Positions 20,595 to 30,511 of a DNA stretch of 64,000 nt are shown one piece after another. Within the stretch, counting starts at the first letter, position 1; each line of letters opens with the position of its first letter. Source of the stretch: Mycoemilia scoparia (Eukaryota > Kickxellomycota > Kickxellomycetes > Kickxellales > Kickxellaceae); contig JANBPU010000028.1 of assembly GCA_027575805.1 (NCBI GenBank), positions 62,001 through 126,000 of the forward strand, written 5' to 3'. A program made the translations under genes and the position numbers. The notes below the pieces were generated by a model. It was not told the DNA's origin, made no database searches, and worked only from the letters and a program-made list of their open reading frames with translations.

Positions 20595-22204
20595 AATTAA
20601 AAGCCGTGGATCATCTACTAGCGTATTTTTTTGCTAGCTTACATCTATTATGGACGTTGCAAGATAGTTGTTTTTTCAAAATTGTCTTTCTATTATTATT
20701 ATTATTATATTCTATACACGAGAGAGGTGTAATGCTAATAAAGCTTTTCTTTATATATCATATATTTATAGTTAGACCATGTCAAATAAAATTCAAATAA
20801 ATTGTGGTTGAGCTTTGCTCACGAAGTTCATCAAATAGTCAACCTACATACGTTCTCTTCTCACCTTTGGCTGGAATTACACTTAAAATTGCTGCATTAG
20901 TAGGGGCTGCTCTAAATTTCTTTCTTTGAAATCCAACAACTAAACCAGGATTCGATTCCACACGGAGTCGATCTCTACCAGCTTTTTATCCCTCAACTGG
21001 ATCCAATCTAGCTTTTTTACAATCCGACGAATATACTCGTGAGTGTAAATGCTTCCAAAAGTAGCCAAGAGTTACATGTTCAATTGTATCACCCACATGA
21101 TTTTAACATCAATTTCAAGCCAATTCTTATCTTATTTTACTGAGCTTTTTAAACAATACCTCCTACATACAAATGCTACTGATAACATATAAATTTGGCT
21201 ATAGACTGTTAGAAGGGACAGACCTGTTACACCGAAAATCCAGAATAAAAGAAGCCGAATGGCTGTGTAGAAACAATTGTCCTGGTTTTTAGATGACTCC
21301 ACACAACTGTGTGCGTGTGTGTGGCAACTGGTTACAGACTTGTGGTATCAACCCTTTGTGGATTGACACTCTCACAACCAGAGTAACGGAACATAAAATG
21401 ACATGGGGGAAATTATCATGGAGTTTTTTTCCCGAATGCGGCCTATATTTAGTGATAAGACATAATGGATCCCTAAACCCCCACCACCACCACTGCCACT
21501 ATCATAGTTTTTAACATCACGACCAGTCTTGTGGGTATTCAAGTGTCATGCCGGATACTATGTATAATATTGTTTATGTGGTTTTACCAAGCCATGACCA
21601 AATTTTAAGCTAAACTTCTCTCCTACCTCCAGAGAAAGTTCTATTATGTAAATCTTTATACCTTGTGTTATAATTAGAATTACAATAAAACCTAGCCAAT
21701 TTCTCAGTAATCAACGCAATCCTCTCAGTCCCTGCTGATTGCCAATCATCCTGCAAGCCACGATAATCATTAAACATGGGTTATGCAAAAGACGAAATCT
21801 TCAGACAATTAGCGGGTAACAACAAACAAGTTATTATCTAGGTGCATGTCACATCTTTCTTTGTGGAGTTGACATGGATGCAAGTTGAGCATTCTTTCTT
21901 GTTTTAGAAAAAGACAAACGTGTTGTGTGTGTGCTCAGAAACACCAATTAACTAGAGTATAACAACATATTAAACACTTGTGGCAACGAATGGTCGAGAT
22001 ACTCAAAGACAAAAGGGGTAGAAAGGAAATTCCTAACCCAAACTCTGATTATAAATATTAGAGCGTTTTTCGTTACCAAACTTTCGTCAACCAACAACAG
22101 CAGCAACAATCTCTTACAATTCTTTTCCCCCCAAAAACTATAATCTCAACAGCCTCACCCGCTTCTTCATCCACATTCTTTTCGTTGATACACGTACACT
22201 CAAA
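20595..22204. other. Intergenic, 1.6 kb
   Basis: 3' UTR of the cysteine-rich gene (possible AATAAA near 20787), then spacer and promoter of peptide 3. No other gene is supported; the 73-codon frame at 21293-21514 has no signal peptide and no motif. Confidence 0.4.
22050..22056 (+). promoter_or_regulatory. TATA box of the 22.2 kb peptide gene
   Basis: TATAAAT lies 155 bases upstream of the ATG at 22205. Confidence 0.6.
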
Positions 22205-22357
22205 ATGAAATTCGCTGCTATCCTCGCCGCCATCGCCGTCATCGCTACTGCTGTCACCGCTGCTCCTGCTCCTGGTCTTGAACGCAGATTTAAGTTCGCT
22301 GGTGGTGGTTTCAGAGTTGGTGCTAATGGAATGCAGGGTAATAATGACATAATGTAA
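22205..22357 (+). CDS. Small secreted pre-pro-peptide, dibasic-processed (family member 3)
   Basis: A 50-residue product beginning MKFAAILAAIAVIATAVTA (signal peptide), then APAPGLERR (pro-segment ending in a dibasic site). A 22-residue Gly/Phe-rich tail starts FKFAGGG and contains ANGMQGN. It is a close relative of the 19.0 kb gene (APxPGLERR, GMQxN) and a distant one of the 17.1 kb gene. Codons are C-ending and uniform (GCC, ATC, CTC), suggesting high expression. A C/A-rich leader precedes the ATG (CACTCAAAATG). Mature peptide and function are inferred only. Confidence 0.82.
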   Translation: MKFAAILAAIAVIATAVTAAPAPGLERRFKFAGGGFRVGANGMQGNNDIM

Positions 22358-22821
22358 AAACATCATTAGAGATATCTGAACAAAAGCACAAACAACATAT
22401 CTTTTTCGAATGTGGCGTGGCGTGGTATCATTAGAAATTCGAATAGCTCATTTGCTTTATCTTTAACTTTATCTTACACACCACACTGAGCGTTGGAGGT
22501 ATTCGTTTGTCAAACTCTTTTAGTCCGCCCTACCTACTAATCTAATCCTTATATTCGTCACCTATATATTCTCTCTCTCTCTCTCTCTCTCTCTTTGTCT
22601 CACCCCGCTGTTACCCAGTCTTCAAATATATAAATATATAGTTTTATTATATGTTTATGTGCACTGGTTTGCCATCAACGTATCAAACAATTGTTATTAA
22701 TTTTAAATAAAAGAAATAGAATAGAATGTTTTTAAAAAACTTGACATTAACAGGATAACTAGCAAAGTATGTTAACTATTCTGTGTTCAATAAAACATGT
22801 AGAGAAAAAGCAAAAAGAATG
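22358..22821. other. Intergenic, 0.46 kb
   Basis: 3' UTR of peptide 3, with a (CT)n run at about 22569-22594 and a possible AATAAA near 22706, then the spacer to the tRNA gene. Confidence 0.5.
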
Positions 22822-22893
22822 CTCTCCGTCCGGGAATTGAACCCGGGTCTCCAATGTGACAGACTGGTATACTCGCCACTATACTAACGGAGA
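22822..22893 (-). tRNA. tRNA-Asp (GUC)
   Basis: A 72-base cloverleaf on the minus strand. The acceptor stem TCTCCGT pairs with ACGGAGA (7 of 7) and the discriminator is G. The D-arm is GTATAGTGGCGAGTATAC. Anticodon stem CCAGT/ATTGG encloses loop CTGTCAC with anticodon GTC. T-stem CCGGG/CCCGG encloses TTCAATT. No intron; the 3' CCA is not encoded, as in eukaryotes. A T-rich run expected of a Pol III terminator lies within the next few tens of bases. Confidence 0.95.
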
Positions 22894-23118
22894 TTTTTTT
22901 AAAATTTAGAAAATTAATCACTATATAAGTCAAACGGAATTATATTGATGCTTTATAGATCTATGACTATATTAAAACCCATAATAAAGCCATCACCTCT
23001 ATCCTTTAATCTCTTTTTTTTTCAAACAAAGTTTAACAAATATTTTTTGCTTACTGTGATAGATACACCTTGAGCCTATTATTTTTACTTAGCGTTTTTT
23101 AACTTTTTCATTGACAAA

Positions 23119-25117
23119 ATGTATCCAAGGTCCATATCCAGGTTATCATTTTGTTTTCCAGCACCAGCAACTTCAACAATTTCAAAACTTACTAAATTTA
23201 GAATCCAATATGCATCATATCGGTATCTTTCAGATAAAACTGACAGCAGCAATACCAGCAATACAAATGAACAGGATGCCGACGTACAGAGTATAATACG
23301 AAACAAACGTGATTTGCCACCGGAACCAAAAGGTCGTATCAACAGCATATCCCTTGACAAAGAAAGCGATCCATCTATAAGAGAATCCATTGAGTCGCTT
23401 GACGACTTCTTCAAAGATTTTTACAATGGTTATGTACGGAAAGTTACGCCAGTTGTTCGTGGAACTCCTGAAGTCCGTTATGGTCGAAAATACATTGGGA
23501 GTGTAGCTTTGCCTAAATATTTGGAAAATGCAATGGAAGATTTTATAAAAGGCAAGTAAATTTATAAATTTGGTTATTTTTATATGGTTATGACTACCAG
23601 TCTATATATATATGTGTGTATGTGTGTAGACATATTTTGTGGAATAACAACAACAATGATATTTATTTTTTTATTGCCTGATCTATATAATAGAAAAAGA
23701 TAAGAAATTGATTCGTGTCGATTCATTAAGAATTGCAGACTCTTTAAGATCTACTGGAATAATCAATCCACCATACGAGAGAATTACTAAAAAAGAGCCC
23801 GAAGATTTATACATAAACGGTGTTTTACAGAAAAAGGACAACAACAACAACCATAATAATGATAATAATGGTCATGGTTCGCATGGAGCATCAAAGTCTG
23901 ATAAAACAACACCACAAGCAGCCAATGTAACTGTGGCTTCTTTGCTGGACTCCACTAAACGACTTTCACCACACACACTTGAATATGGAGCACGCGAATC
24001 TGCGGCATATGTTGCTTCGCGCTTCCCGGCAACGTATGGCGCATTGTTTAACATAATGAAAGAAGCCAAAGCCAGGATTCCCTGGATGAAGCCAAATAAC
24101 GTGCTAGATTTTGGTACGGGCCCTGGAACCGCATTGTGGGCAATTAATGAAGTATGGAACAGTGAGGTCAAAGACTTCACGGGTGTTGATATATCAGAAG
24201 ACATGCTACAAAGTGCAGAGGAGATCATAAAATATGCTTCAGACAATTGTAAATTCGAAAACATCGAATTTAAGCGCTATTTGGCAGCTAGCAATGATGC
24301 TGGAAAATTCGACTTGGTTGTTTGCGCCTTTTCCTTGTCTGAACTTCCTAGTGACAATATTCGGAAGTCTACCATTCAAAATCTATGGGCTCATACTAAG
24401 GACACGTTGGTTATTGTTGATCGGGGAACCCCACAGGGTGCCAAGATTGTCATGGAGGCAAGAAATTGGATATTGGAACATAGCAAGCCAGAGTCGACAA
24501 ATGGGGAGGCATCTGTCCACACAGTTGCACCATATTCTCATGACATGCCATGTCCTTTCCTAAACACCAAAGAATGGTCGCACTATTCACAAAGAGTACA
24601 GCGGCCTACATTTACCATGAAAACAAAGCACTCAAAGTCAAACAGGGAAGATCTCAAGTATTCATATGTTATACTTCGTCGTGGAAGCCGTCCACAGCAG
24701 TCAGCCACGACAGGCAATCCTCCAAGTACTGTTGACATTAGCGAGTCCACCCAAGGCACTTCTACTTCTACTGATCAACAAGACAAAGACAGCAACAACA
24801 ACCTGGAACAGCTAGCCCTAGCATCATATTCTTGGCCAAGAGTTATTTCTCCAGCCTTAAAACGATCCGGACATGTTATTGTTGAAGTGTGTACTGATAA
24901 GGGTAGACTGGAGAGACGTATATTTACAAAGTCGCATAATCCGCAGGCATACAGAGATGCTAGAAAGGTAGCCTGGGGCGATCTTTTCCCTCATGAACCA
25001 AAGGTCATTCTCCCCTATCCCAATCTCTATGCTGAGAAGTTCGATGAGACCAAGGAAACCAAAAAGAAGAGAATTTCCCGAAGCCTAAGAGCAAACAGCA
25101 AAGAGCCCGACCAATAA
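23119..25117 (+). CDS. RSM22: Mitoribosomal assembly methyltransferase-like protein Rsm22 (METTL17 family)
   Basis: Two exons, 23119-23551 and 23694-25117, give 618 residues. The intron (23552-23693) has a GC donor in the context AAAG|GCAAGT and an AG acceptor (ATAATAG). The GT three bases further on would not keep the frame. The N-terminus is basic and hydroxylated, a likely mitochondrial presequence. The Rsm22 core is clear: EYGARESAAYVASRFPATY, SAM-binding LDFGTGPGTALWA, FDLVVCAFSLSELP, TLVIVDRGTPQG, then SQRVQRP and WGDLFP near the end. The family assists small-subunit mitoribosome assembly. Two of the four cysteines that bind a 4Fe-4S cluster in METTL17-type proteins appear replaced (Tyr425 and Ser440), while Cys431 and Cys544 remain. 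Asn/His-rich and Ser/Thr/Asp-rich inserts enlarge the protein. Convergent with the GT25 gene. Confidence 0.92.
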
Positions 25118-25366
25118 GCAACAGTTATTGGCGACAAAAATCAATATTTACTTGTAGATGAGTGGAAGCACTAAAAATTGCATTATTTTATTTCGAATTT
25201 GGTCCTCGTATTTAGCCATTTGATGTAGGATTCCACTGAATTCCTTATTATGAAAAATTTTCGAGATTAAATTAAAAAATAAGCTGTTTTATTTTAAATT
25301 ATTCTGTGTCATAACCTTTTGGTATAATGATAATAAAATAAAGCTTTATTATATCATATATATAAT

Positions 25367-26344
25367 CTAGGGGAATTTTATATAGCACCTTTTAATTCTA
25401 TCCATCAAATTTTTAGTTGATGAGTTTCCCAAATCATAGTGATCAGGTTTTAAATGATTATCAGGATAAATGTCTGACAGATTTTCTGGCCCTCTGACCT
25501 GAATAGCCTTTGGAGGAAACAATGTTAATGCGGTGATATCGCCATAAGTGTTCAAGTAATCCAATTCTAAATCCAGACTAGCTTCGGCTTTATACAAAAA
25601 CCCCAACAACTTTTGTGCAGATTTGTGGCCATTTACAACATAAGCATGGGTGCCTTGTATTGGAACGGCGGGTCGTAGCTCGGGAAATGTATGATTAGTG
25701 GGGTCATAGTCACCAGCCCGTGAATGAAAGTTTCCAAGAAATAGTAGATCCCATTTGATTTTTTTGGGTATTGATGCCAGGGCTTTGTGGACCCAAGCTT
25801 TTATACGATAATCTAGGTCAACATCATCTTCGAAAATGGCTGCTAATGAATGGTTTTTGGATTGGATGTCCTGGAGAACAGAGATATGGCTGTGTAGACA
25901 TGCTAGTTCTGGAAGTGTCATGGCGGCAGTGCTATTGTTGGCCGTGGTGGAAAGTCCAGGTATCTTTGAAGGAATAGAATTTGCAGGCACAGCTTGGACT
26001 AATTCATAATCTACTTCAAGGGTATTAAAGAGGTCATTCATGTAGCGGCGACGGTCTTTGCGATGTGGCAGGTTTATTACATAAACTTTGTCAGTGAATA
26101 GTTGTCGATGACTGTGGTGCCAGTTGGCGGCGAGGCCTTCGTTATTTGACCAGGATTTTATTTCTTGAATTTGGGTTGTTATTGTAAATATGTCATCTTC
26201 ACTGCATTCATTATTATATCTAAGGGGTAGTGAATATTGGAGTTTTGCAAGCAAATTTGTAAGGGCGTATAGTTTGATATAGGCTAGTATAAGCAATGGC
26301 ACTAAAATTGTGTTGATTAAAGTACGTTTACTTATTTCAAGCAT
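25367..26344 (-). CDS. Glycosyltransferase family 25 protein, type II membrane
   Basis: A 325-residue single-exon protein. A short cytosolic N-terminus is followed by one membrane anchor (about 8-31), giving Golgi/ER type II topology. The GT25 core starts at VYVINLPHRKDRRRYM (87-102). The acidic metal/nucleotide-sugar motif FEDDVD is at 171-176, followed by WDLLFLGNFH and GTHAYVVN, all characteristic of GT25 (bacterial LPS galactosyltransferases, animal collagen galactosyltransferases). Several NxS/T sites are present. Donor and acceptor sugars cannot be told; protein or cell-wall glycan modification in the secretory pathway is likely. About 250 bases of AT-rich DNA separate its stop from the convergent RSM22 stop. 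Confidence 0.9.
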   Translation of the reverse strand: MLEISKRTLINTILVPLLILAYIKLYALTNLLAKLQYSLPLRYNNECSEDDIFTITTQIQEIKSWSNNEGLAANWHHSHRQLFTDKVYVINLPHRKDRRRYMNDLFNTLEVDYELVQAVPANSIPSKIPGLSTTANNSTAAMTLPELACLHSHISVLQDIQSKNHSLAAIFEDDVDLDYRIKAWVHKALASIPKKIKWDLLFLGNFHSRAGDYDPTNHTFPELRPAVPIQGTHAYVVNGHKSAQKLLGFLYKAEASLDLELDYLNTYGDITALTLFPPKAIQVRGPENLSDIYPDNHLKPDHYDLGNSSTKNLMDRIKRCYIKFP

Positions 26345-28777
26345 TGAAGATATGTATATATAAAGGGAAAGATGGCCCGGTAAAAGGTATAAGGATAGAA
26401 TGGAAGAAAACCCAGTGGTTTGGGCTTATAATCATAATCATCATCATCCAAAACCTTGTTGAGAAATAATATGTGTACTAGCTTTAATCCCAAGGCTCAT
26501 ACAGATGTTTAAATCCTTCCAGCTGTGCATATTGCCATTTAGAACATGTGGCATATTCATTTATATACTTTTCATTCAAATAAGAAAAATGGCGAAATTA
26601 TAGCAGTACGCTAGCCTAGTATGGAAATGCACGGAACCCATACACAAATGTATGGGTTTATAAGCCATCAATGTCACGTAAATGCTCGTAAAATGCGTGT
26701 TCTGGTGGGGTTGAGCCATTTAAGAGGCACTCATGATGTGGCAATGTACGGTTATTGTATAGGGTTTTATACAAATAGTGAAATATCACACCAAATATAT
26801 GCAGTGTAATGGTAATAACTATAGTTTTTGATTAATACTCCTTTGGATAAATTTATTTAGTCGCTTAGATTAGATTATCTTGTAGTGGTAGTAGTTGTTG
26901 TTGTGGTAGTAATAGATCATGTTATTGTAATAGTACCAGTAGTGGCTACAAAGCGTGCGCCATAAAGAAATCAATTCAGAAATAATGACATATTTCTAAA
27001 TCTTGATCACTTTCTTCTCTATTCAAAGAAACACAAGATAATGGTGATAAACAGTGAATCATAGCATTTTTTGGATCTTGTCTCATATATCCTTTGCTGC
27101 AACCTATGGATTTTTTATCGACTGGATTATCTATGAGTTGTTTGATGTAAAAGACTGATGTTTCTCATTCAATATCATAACCAAGATGTTGGTAGTATAG
27201 ATACATGAAATCAATGAAGTCCATTTAGAGCAAAGCAAAGAAGGGCCTGTGAGGTAATCAGCAAATATGTATGACTGTATGTGCGTGTGTGTGTGTGCAT
27301 GTGTGTGACTTTCTTTTTATGAGATACATAATAAGCTGCTAATACCAGTAGCTCAAAAATTATAATATTAGATATGATAACAGTAAAAGCATTTGGTGTT
27401 CTTAGTAATAATAGTAGTAGTACCAATGATTATAATAGAATTTGGGGATAGTTTTGCAATATGATTAGACTTTAGAGCATAATGACAGATAAAATCAAAA
27501 AAATCTATTGGCAAGATTAGATTATTATAGAATAAATAATACACGCACTATACTATACGCTGATAGAAAAGCGAGTGTATGCGTAAATGCGCCAATGCAT
27601 ACACATGTGTCTGTGAAAAAAATTGTTTCAAAAACTGTGATAATTAACTGCTGCTACTGTGGATGTTCAAGGTCAGGCTATAAGGTTGATGAAGCATTAA
27701 AAATGGAAAGCCAAGGTGTAAAATCAAACATGCTTTAGATTGTGTTAAAATAATTGTGAAGTGGGAATTTACAGCCAATCAATCACAGAAAATGAGTATA
27801 TTTTCTACCAATTCCTGAGCGATTTTATATCCTTTATTTTATTGTGTTTTGGAGTTCATATCAAAATGCCCCATCAATAAAAATGGCTATGCTTGCATGT
27901 GTGTGGGTGATGATGGTGGTGGTGGTGGAGGGGGAGGGGGAAAGGGGAGAATTATGGAGCCTCTAAATTAATGCCCAATTGATAAATCTCGCATAAGCGC
28001 AAGCAATGTGTGTGTATGTGTGATGGCATTGATACTTTCAGTAACACAAGCTGCAAGTGCACCAGCCGCCACGATCACTATCGTCTGATAAACTATTTGA
28101 ATAGGGTGGCTTTGGAGTTGATTTAGATTCCTGATACCTTGGTTTAAATCGTATTTTTATAACAAAGAGCTTTGATTTTTTTTCAAAAGAAAGCTTGAAT
28201 TTGATATTGGAAATTAGATGTGTGATGTTGGCGACGATTTGTGAAACTGAACTTGGGGAACCAACCCAATTCAATATCAAAATGTTATTCTATTCTAATA
28301 ATAATAATAGCAATAATAATAATAATACGAAGAGAGAAATGCGAGAGAATGGTCATTTTGAGCTCATGCATGCGTGCTTCACATATAATACGATTGAATG
28401 CTAGTGTCTTAAAAAGAACAGATAGTCCCGTTTGAAATCTTGCAGACTTGGTTTATTTTAATACCTCACACACACGCGCCCTCCTCCTTCTTTGTGTTTA
28501 TACAATCAACCACATCATTATTAGAACTTTATTATACAAAAGAACTCCACCATACCTTTTAGGCTCCAAGACTGTAAAGGGCGCTTTGTATACATATACT
28601 TTCTAAAAATTACACGCTGCCTATTCTGTCACAACCTGTATACTTATCACAACATCCACCTACTAATTCATAGTCGCATTGTACATTATTGTAAATAGCA
28701 TCATCATTATACATAGTTCCGCCACTTGCTCTGCATCAGCATTCATAACATCTAAACAACAATAGCTGGGAACAAGA
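26345..28777. other. Intergenic, 2.4 kb, between divergent genes
   Basis: Promoters of the GT25 gene (minus) and the AT-hook gene (plus). It holds several low-complexity tracts: (GTT/GTA)n near 26880-26940, (GT)n near 27280-27307, (GGT/GGGA)n near 27914-27945 and (AAT)n near 28299-28326. An 80-codon open frame on the minus strand (28038-28280), ending in a Cys-rich WCTCSLCY, has no ATG; it could be a 3' exon but is not called. Confidence 0.45.
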
Positions 28778-30511
28778 ATGATGGAAGATAAAAAGAAGAG
28801 AAGCATCAAAAGCATCGTCTATGAGGCCATCCCATCCACCACATTTGGTGGAAACACCTCAGCCAAAAGACAACGCATCAGAGCCAAAAATCTATGGAAG
28901 CGCGTGACTCTCCAGTTCTTTTATGACCACCGCTACATCCCCCAAGTTTCCGAAGTTTCTTACAACTTTTTGGCCGGCGAGTTTCACGTTAGCCCAAAGG
29001 AAATCAAAACCCGTATGAACAACTTGCGTGTCCGCCTCGGAGAACTTATCCAAAAGTTGTGTGAACCCAAGGACTGGATTGATGAACCCACTCTGAGTCG
29101 CCTGATGCTGGCCGGCCCCTTCTCGGCTGATGCTGTGACCGAGAGTCGTGGTCGTATCCATGGGCATGGCAAGGTTAGGTTGGGCAGGGATGACGATATT
29201 CTCAATGAAATCCATCTTCGCGAGGTTTTGGGTAAGGGTTACGTCGAGCCCGAGTACTACAGAGTTGGTCAGCCTGGTGTAGGAAAGCGCAAGCTTAGTG
29301 AACAGCGCACTTGGTTGCAGGAGAAGCTGTATGAAATGTATGGTGAATCCGCACCTTTTCTCGAAGAGCACCAGCGACCATTGTATGACCCAAACCAGTA
29401 CTTTATTCAGCGCAATCATAGCGAATTTATTTCTGATATAAACAACGAAGGTATCGACTTTATTTACAAGAGAGGCTATGAAGAAGCTCTAGATGGCAGT
29501 GGTCCATCTGCTGGTGCTCTCGCCATTCCTGGCCAGGAAGAGTCATTCAAACGTGGTCGTTACGAAGCTAACGAAGCTGGTGCTGCTGGCGGCTTTGGTC
29601 TTGATTTTAACCAAACCCCTTATATGATGAGCGGCACCTCACAAAGTCTCTTCCAAGCAGCAACGCCTGCCCCGTACTATGCTGGCGCTGCTACCTACTA
29701 TCCACAACAGTACGAAGCCGCTTCTGCTGCTGGTGGTGGTAGTGGTAACTATAACGACTACATGACCCCCTTCATGCAACCAGGGTCGGTATCTATGTAT
29801 AATGGCTCTGTGGCTGCTACTCCATACCTTTCGCAGCCCCAGCGTCCTTCTTACTTTGAGGGCTCTGTTGTTCCTGAAGCGCATTCAAATAACTATAACT
29901 ACATGACTCCATATATTGGTGCTAAAAGCCACAATGGTCGTCCCGGATTCGATTCTTTCCCAATGTTGCCACCAATTGAAACACATAGCAATACAAAGGC
30001 AGCACCTTCATCAACATCATACAGGGGATATGATGATGCCAATAATGGCGATTCATTACAGCTTCCACCTCTAGTCCACAACTTGAGCAGTACATCTGCC
30101 AATTCCAATGGTACAGACGCAACACTGGTTGGTGGGGGCTATGATCACTCCGACCCAGCCAAGATTGGAGGCTATCAACACAGCAAATATGCTTCAACTT
30201 GCTATTATGGCAACGACGCCCAATATGGGGCAAGCATTGAGCCCTCAGCCACAGAACTTTTGTCATCAGTCAAGTATTCTGAAAAGGATAATGGTGGCAG
30301 TGGCAATGCTGATGAAGACACTTCCTCGTCATTCTACTATCCACCTGCTTCCCTTCTAGACAGCGATGCACTAAATGGAGGCGCATCATATAATTCTTCT
30401 GATGCCGTACCATCATCATCCGCTAAACCAATTGCTCGTGGCCGTGGTCGTCCTCGTGGTTCTACCAATGCAAAGAGAACTACCAAACCCACAACAAGCG
30501 ACAATGCCTAG
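28778..30511 (+). CDS. Putative DNA-binding protein: homeodomain-like helix-turn-helix plus AT-hook
   Basis: A 577-residue single-exon protein. Residues 40-92 are helical and basic. The stretch FLAGEFHVSPKEIKTRMNNL resembles the last two helices of a homeodomain-like fold, with Arg/Lys at recognition-helix positions but without the usual WFxN. Residues 100-215 are charged and conserved-looking. Residues 235-545 are Gly/Ala/Tyr/Ser/Asn-rich and disordered, with repeated YMTPF/YMTPY motifs (NDYMTPF, NYMTPY). A canonical AT-hook core, RGRGRPRG, lies near 554-561, close to the C-terminus. A nuclear DNA-binding or chromatin role is inferred from the AT-hook. Codons are C-ending and regular. The start could be either of two adjacent ATGs. 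No family name can be assigned with confidence. Confidence 0.8.
   Translation: MMEDKKKRSIKSIVYEAIPSTTFGGNTSAKRQRIRAKNLWKRVTLQFFYDHRYIPQVSEVSYNFLAGEFHVSPKEIKTRMNNLRVRLGELIQKLCEPKDWIDEPTLSRLMLAGPFSADAVTESRGRIHGHGKVRLGRDDDILNEIHLREVLGKGYVEPEYYRVGQPGVGKRKLSEQRTWLQEKLYEMYGESAPFLEEHQRPLYDPNQYFIQRNHSEFISDINNEGIDFIYKRGYEEALDGSGPSAGALAIPGQEESFKRGRYEANEAGAAGGFGLDFNQTPYMMSGTSQSLFQAATPAPYYAGAATYYPQQYEAASAAGGGSGNYNDYMTPFMQPGSVSMYNGSVAATPYLSQPQRPSYFEGSVVPEAHSNNYNYMTPYIGAKSHNGRPGFDSFPMLPPIETHSNTKAAPSSTSYRGYDDANNGDSLQLPPLVHNLSSTSANSNGTDATLVGGGYDHSDPAKIGGYQHSKYASTCYYGNDAQYGASIEPSATELLSSVKYSEKDNGGSGNADEDTSSSFYYPPASLLDSDALNGGASYNSSDAVPSSSAKPIARGRGRPRGSTNAKRTTKPTTSDNA

Noticed and set aside
20940..21000. tRNA-like GGATTCGATTCC patch
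   Set aside because: Resembles a T-loop, but no acceptor or anticodon stem can be formed around it.
28038..28280. 80-codon frame ending WCTCSLCY
   Set aside because: No ATG and no upstream exon with a clear donor was found; kept as a note only.
27275..28330. GT-, GGT- and AAT-type tracts considered as CRISPR- or satellite-like arrays
   Set aside because: They are ordinary microsatellites without spacer-repeat structure.
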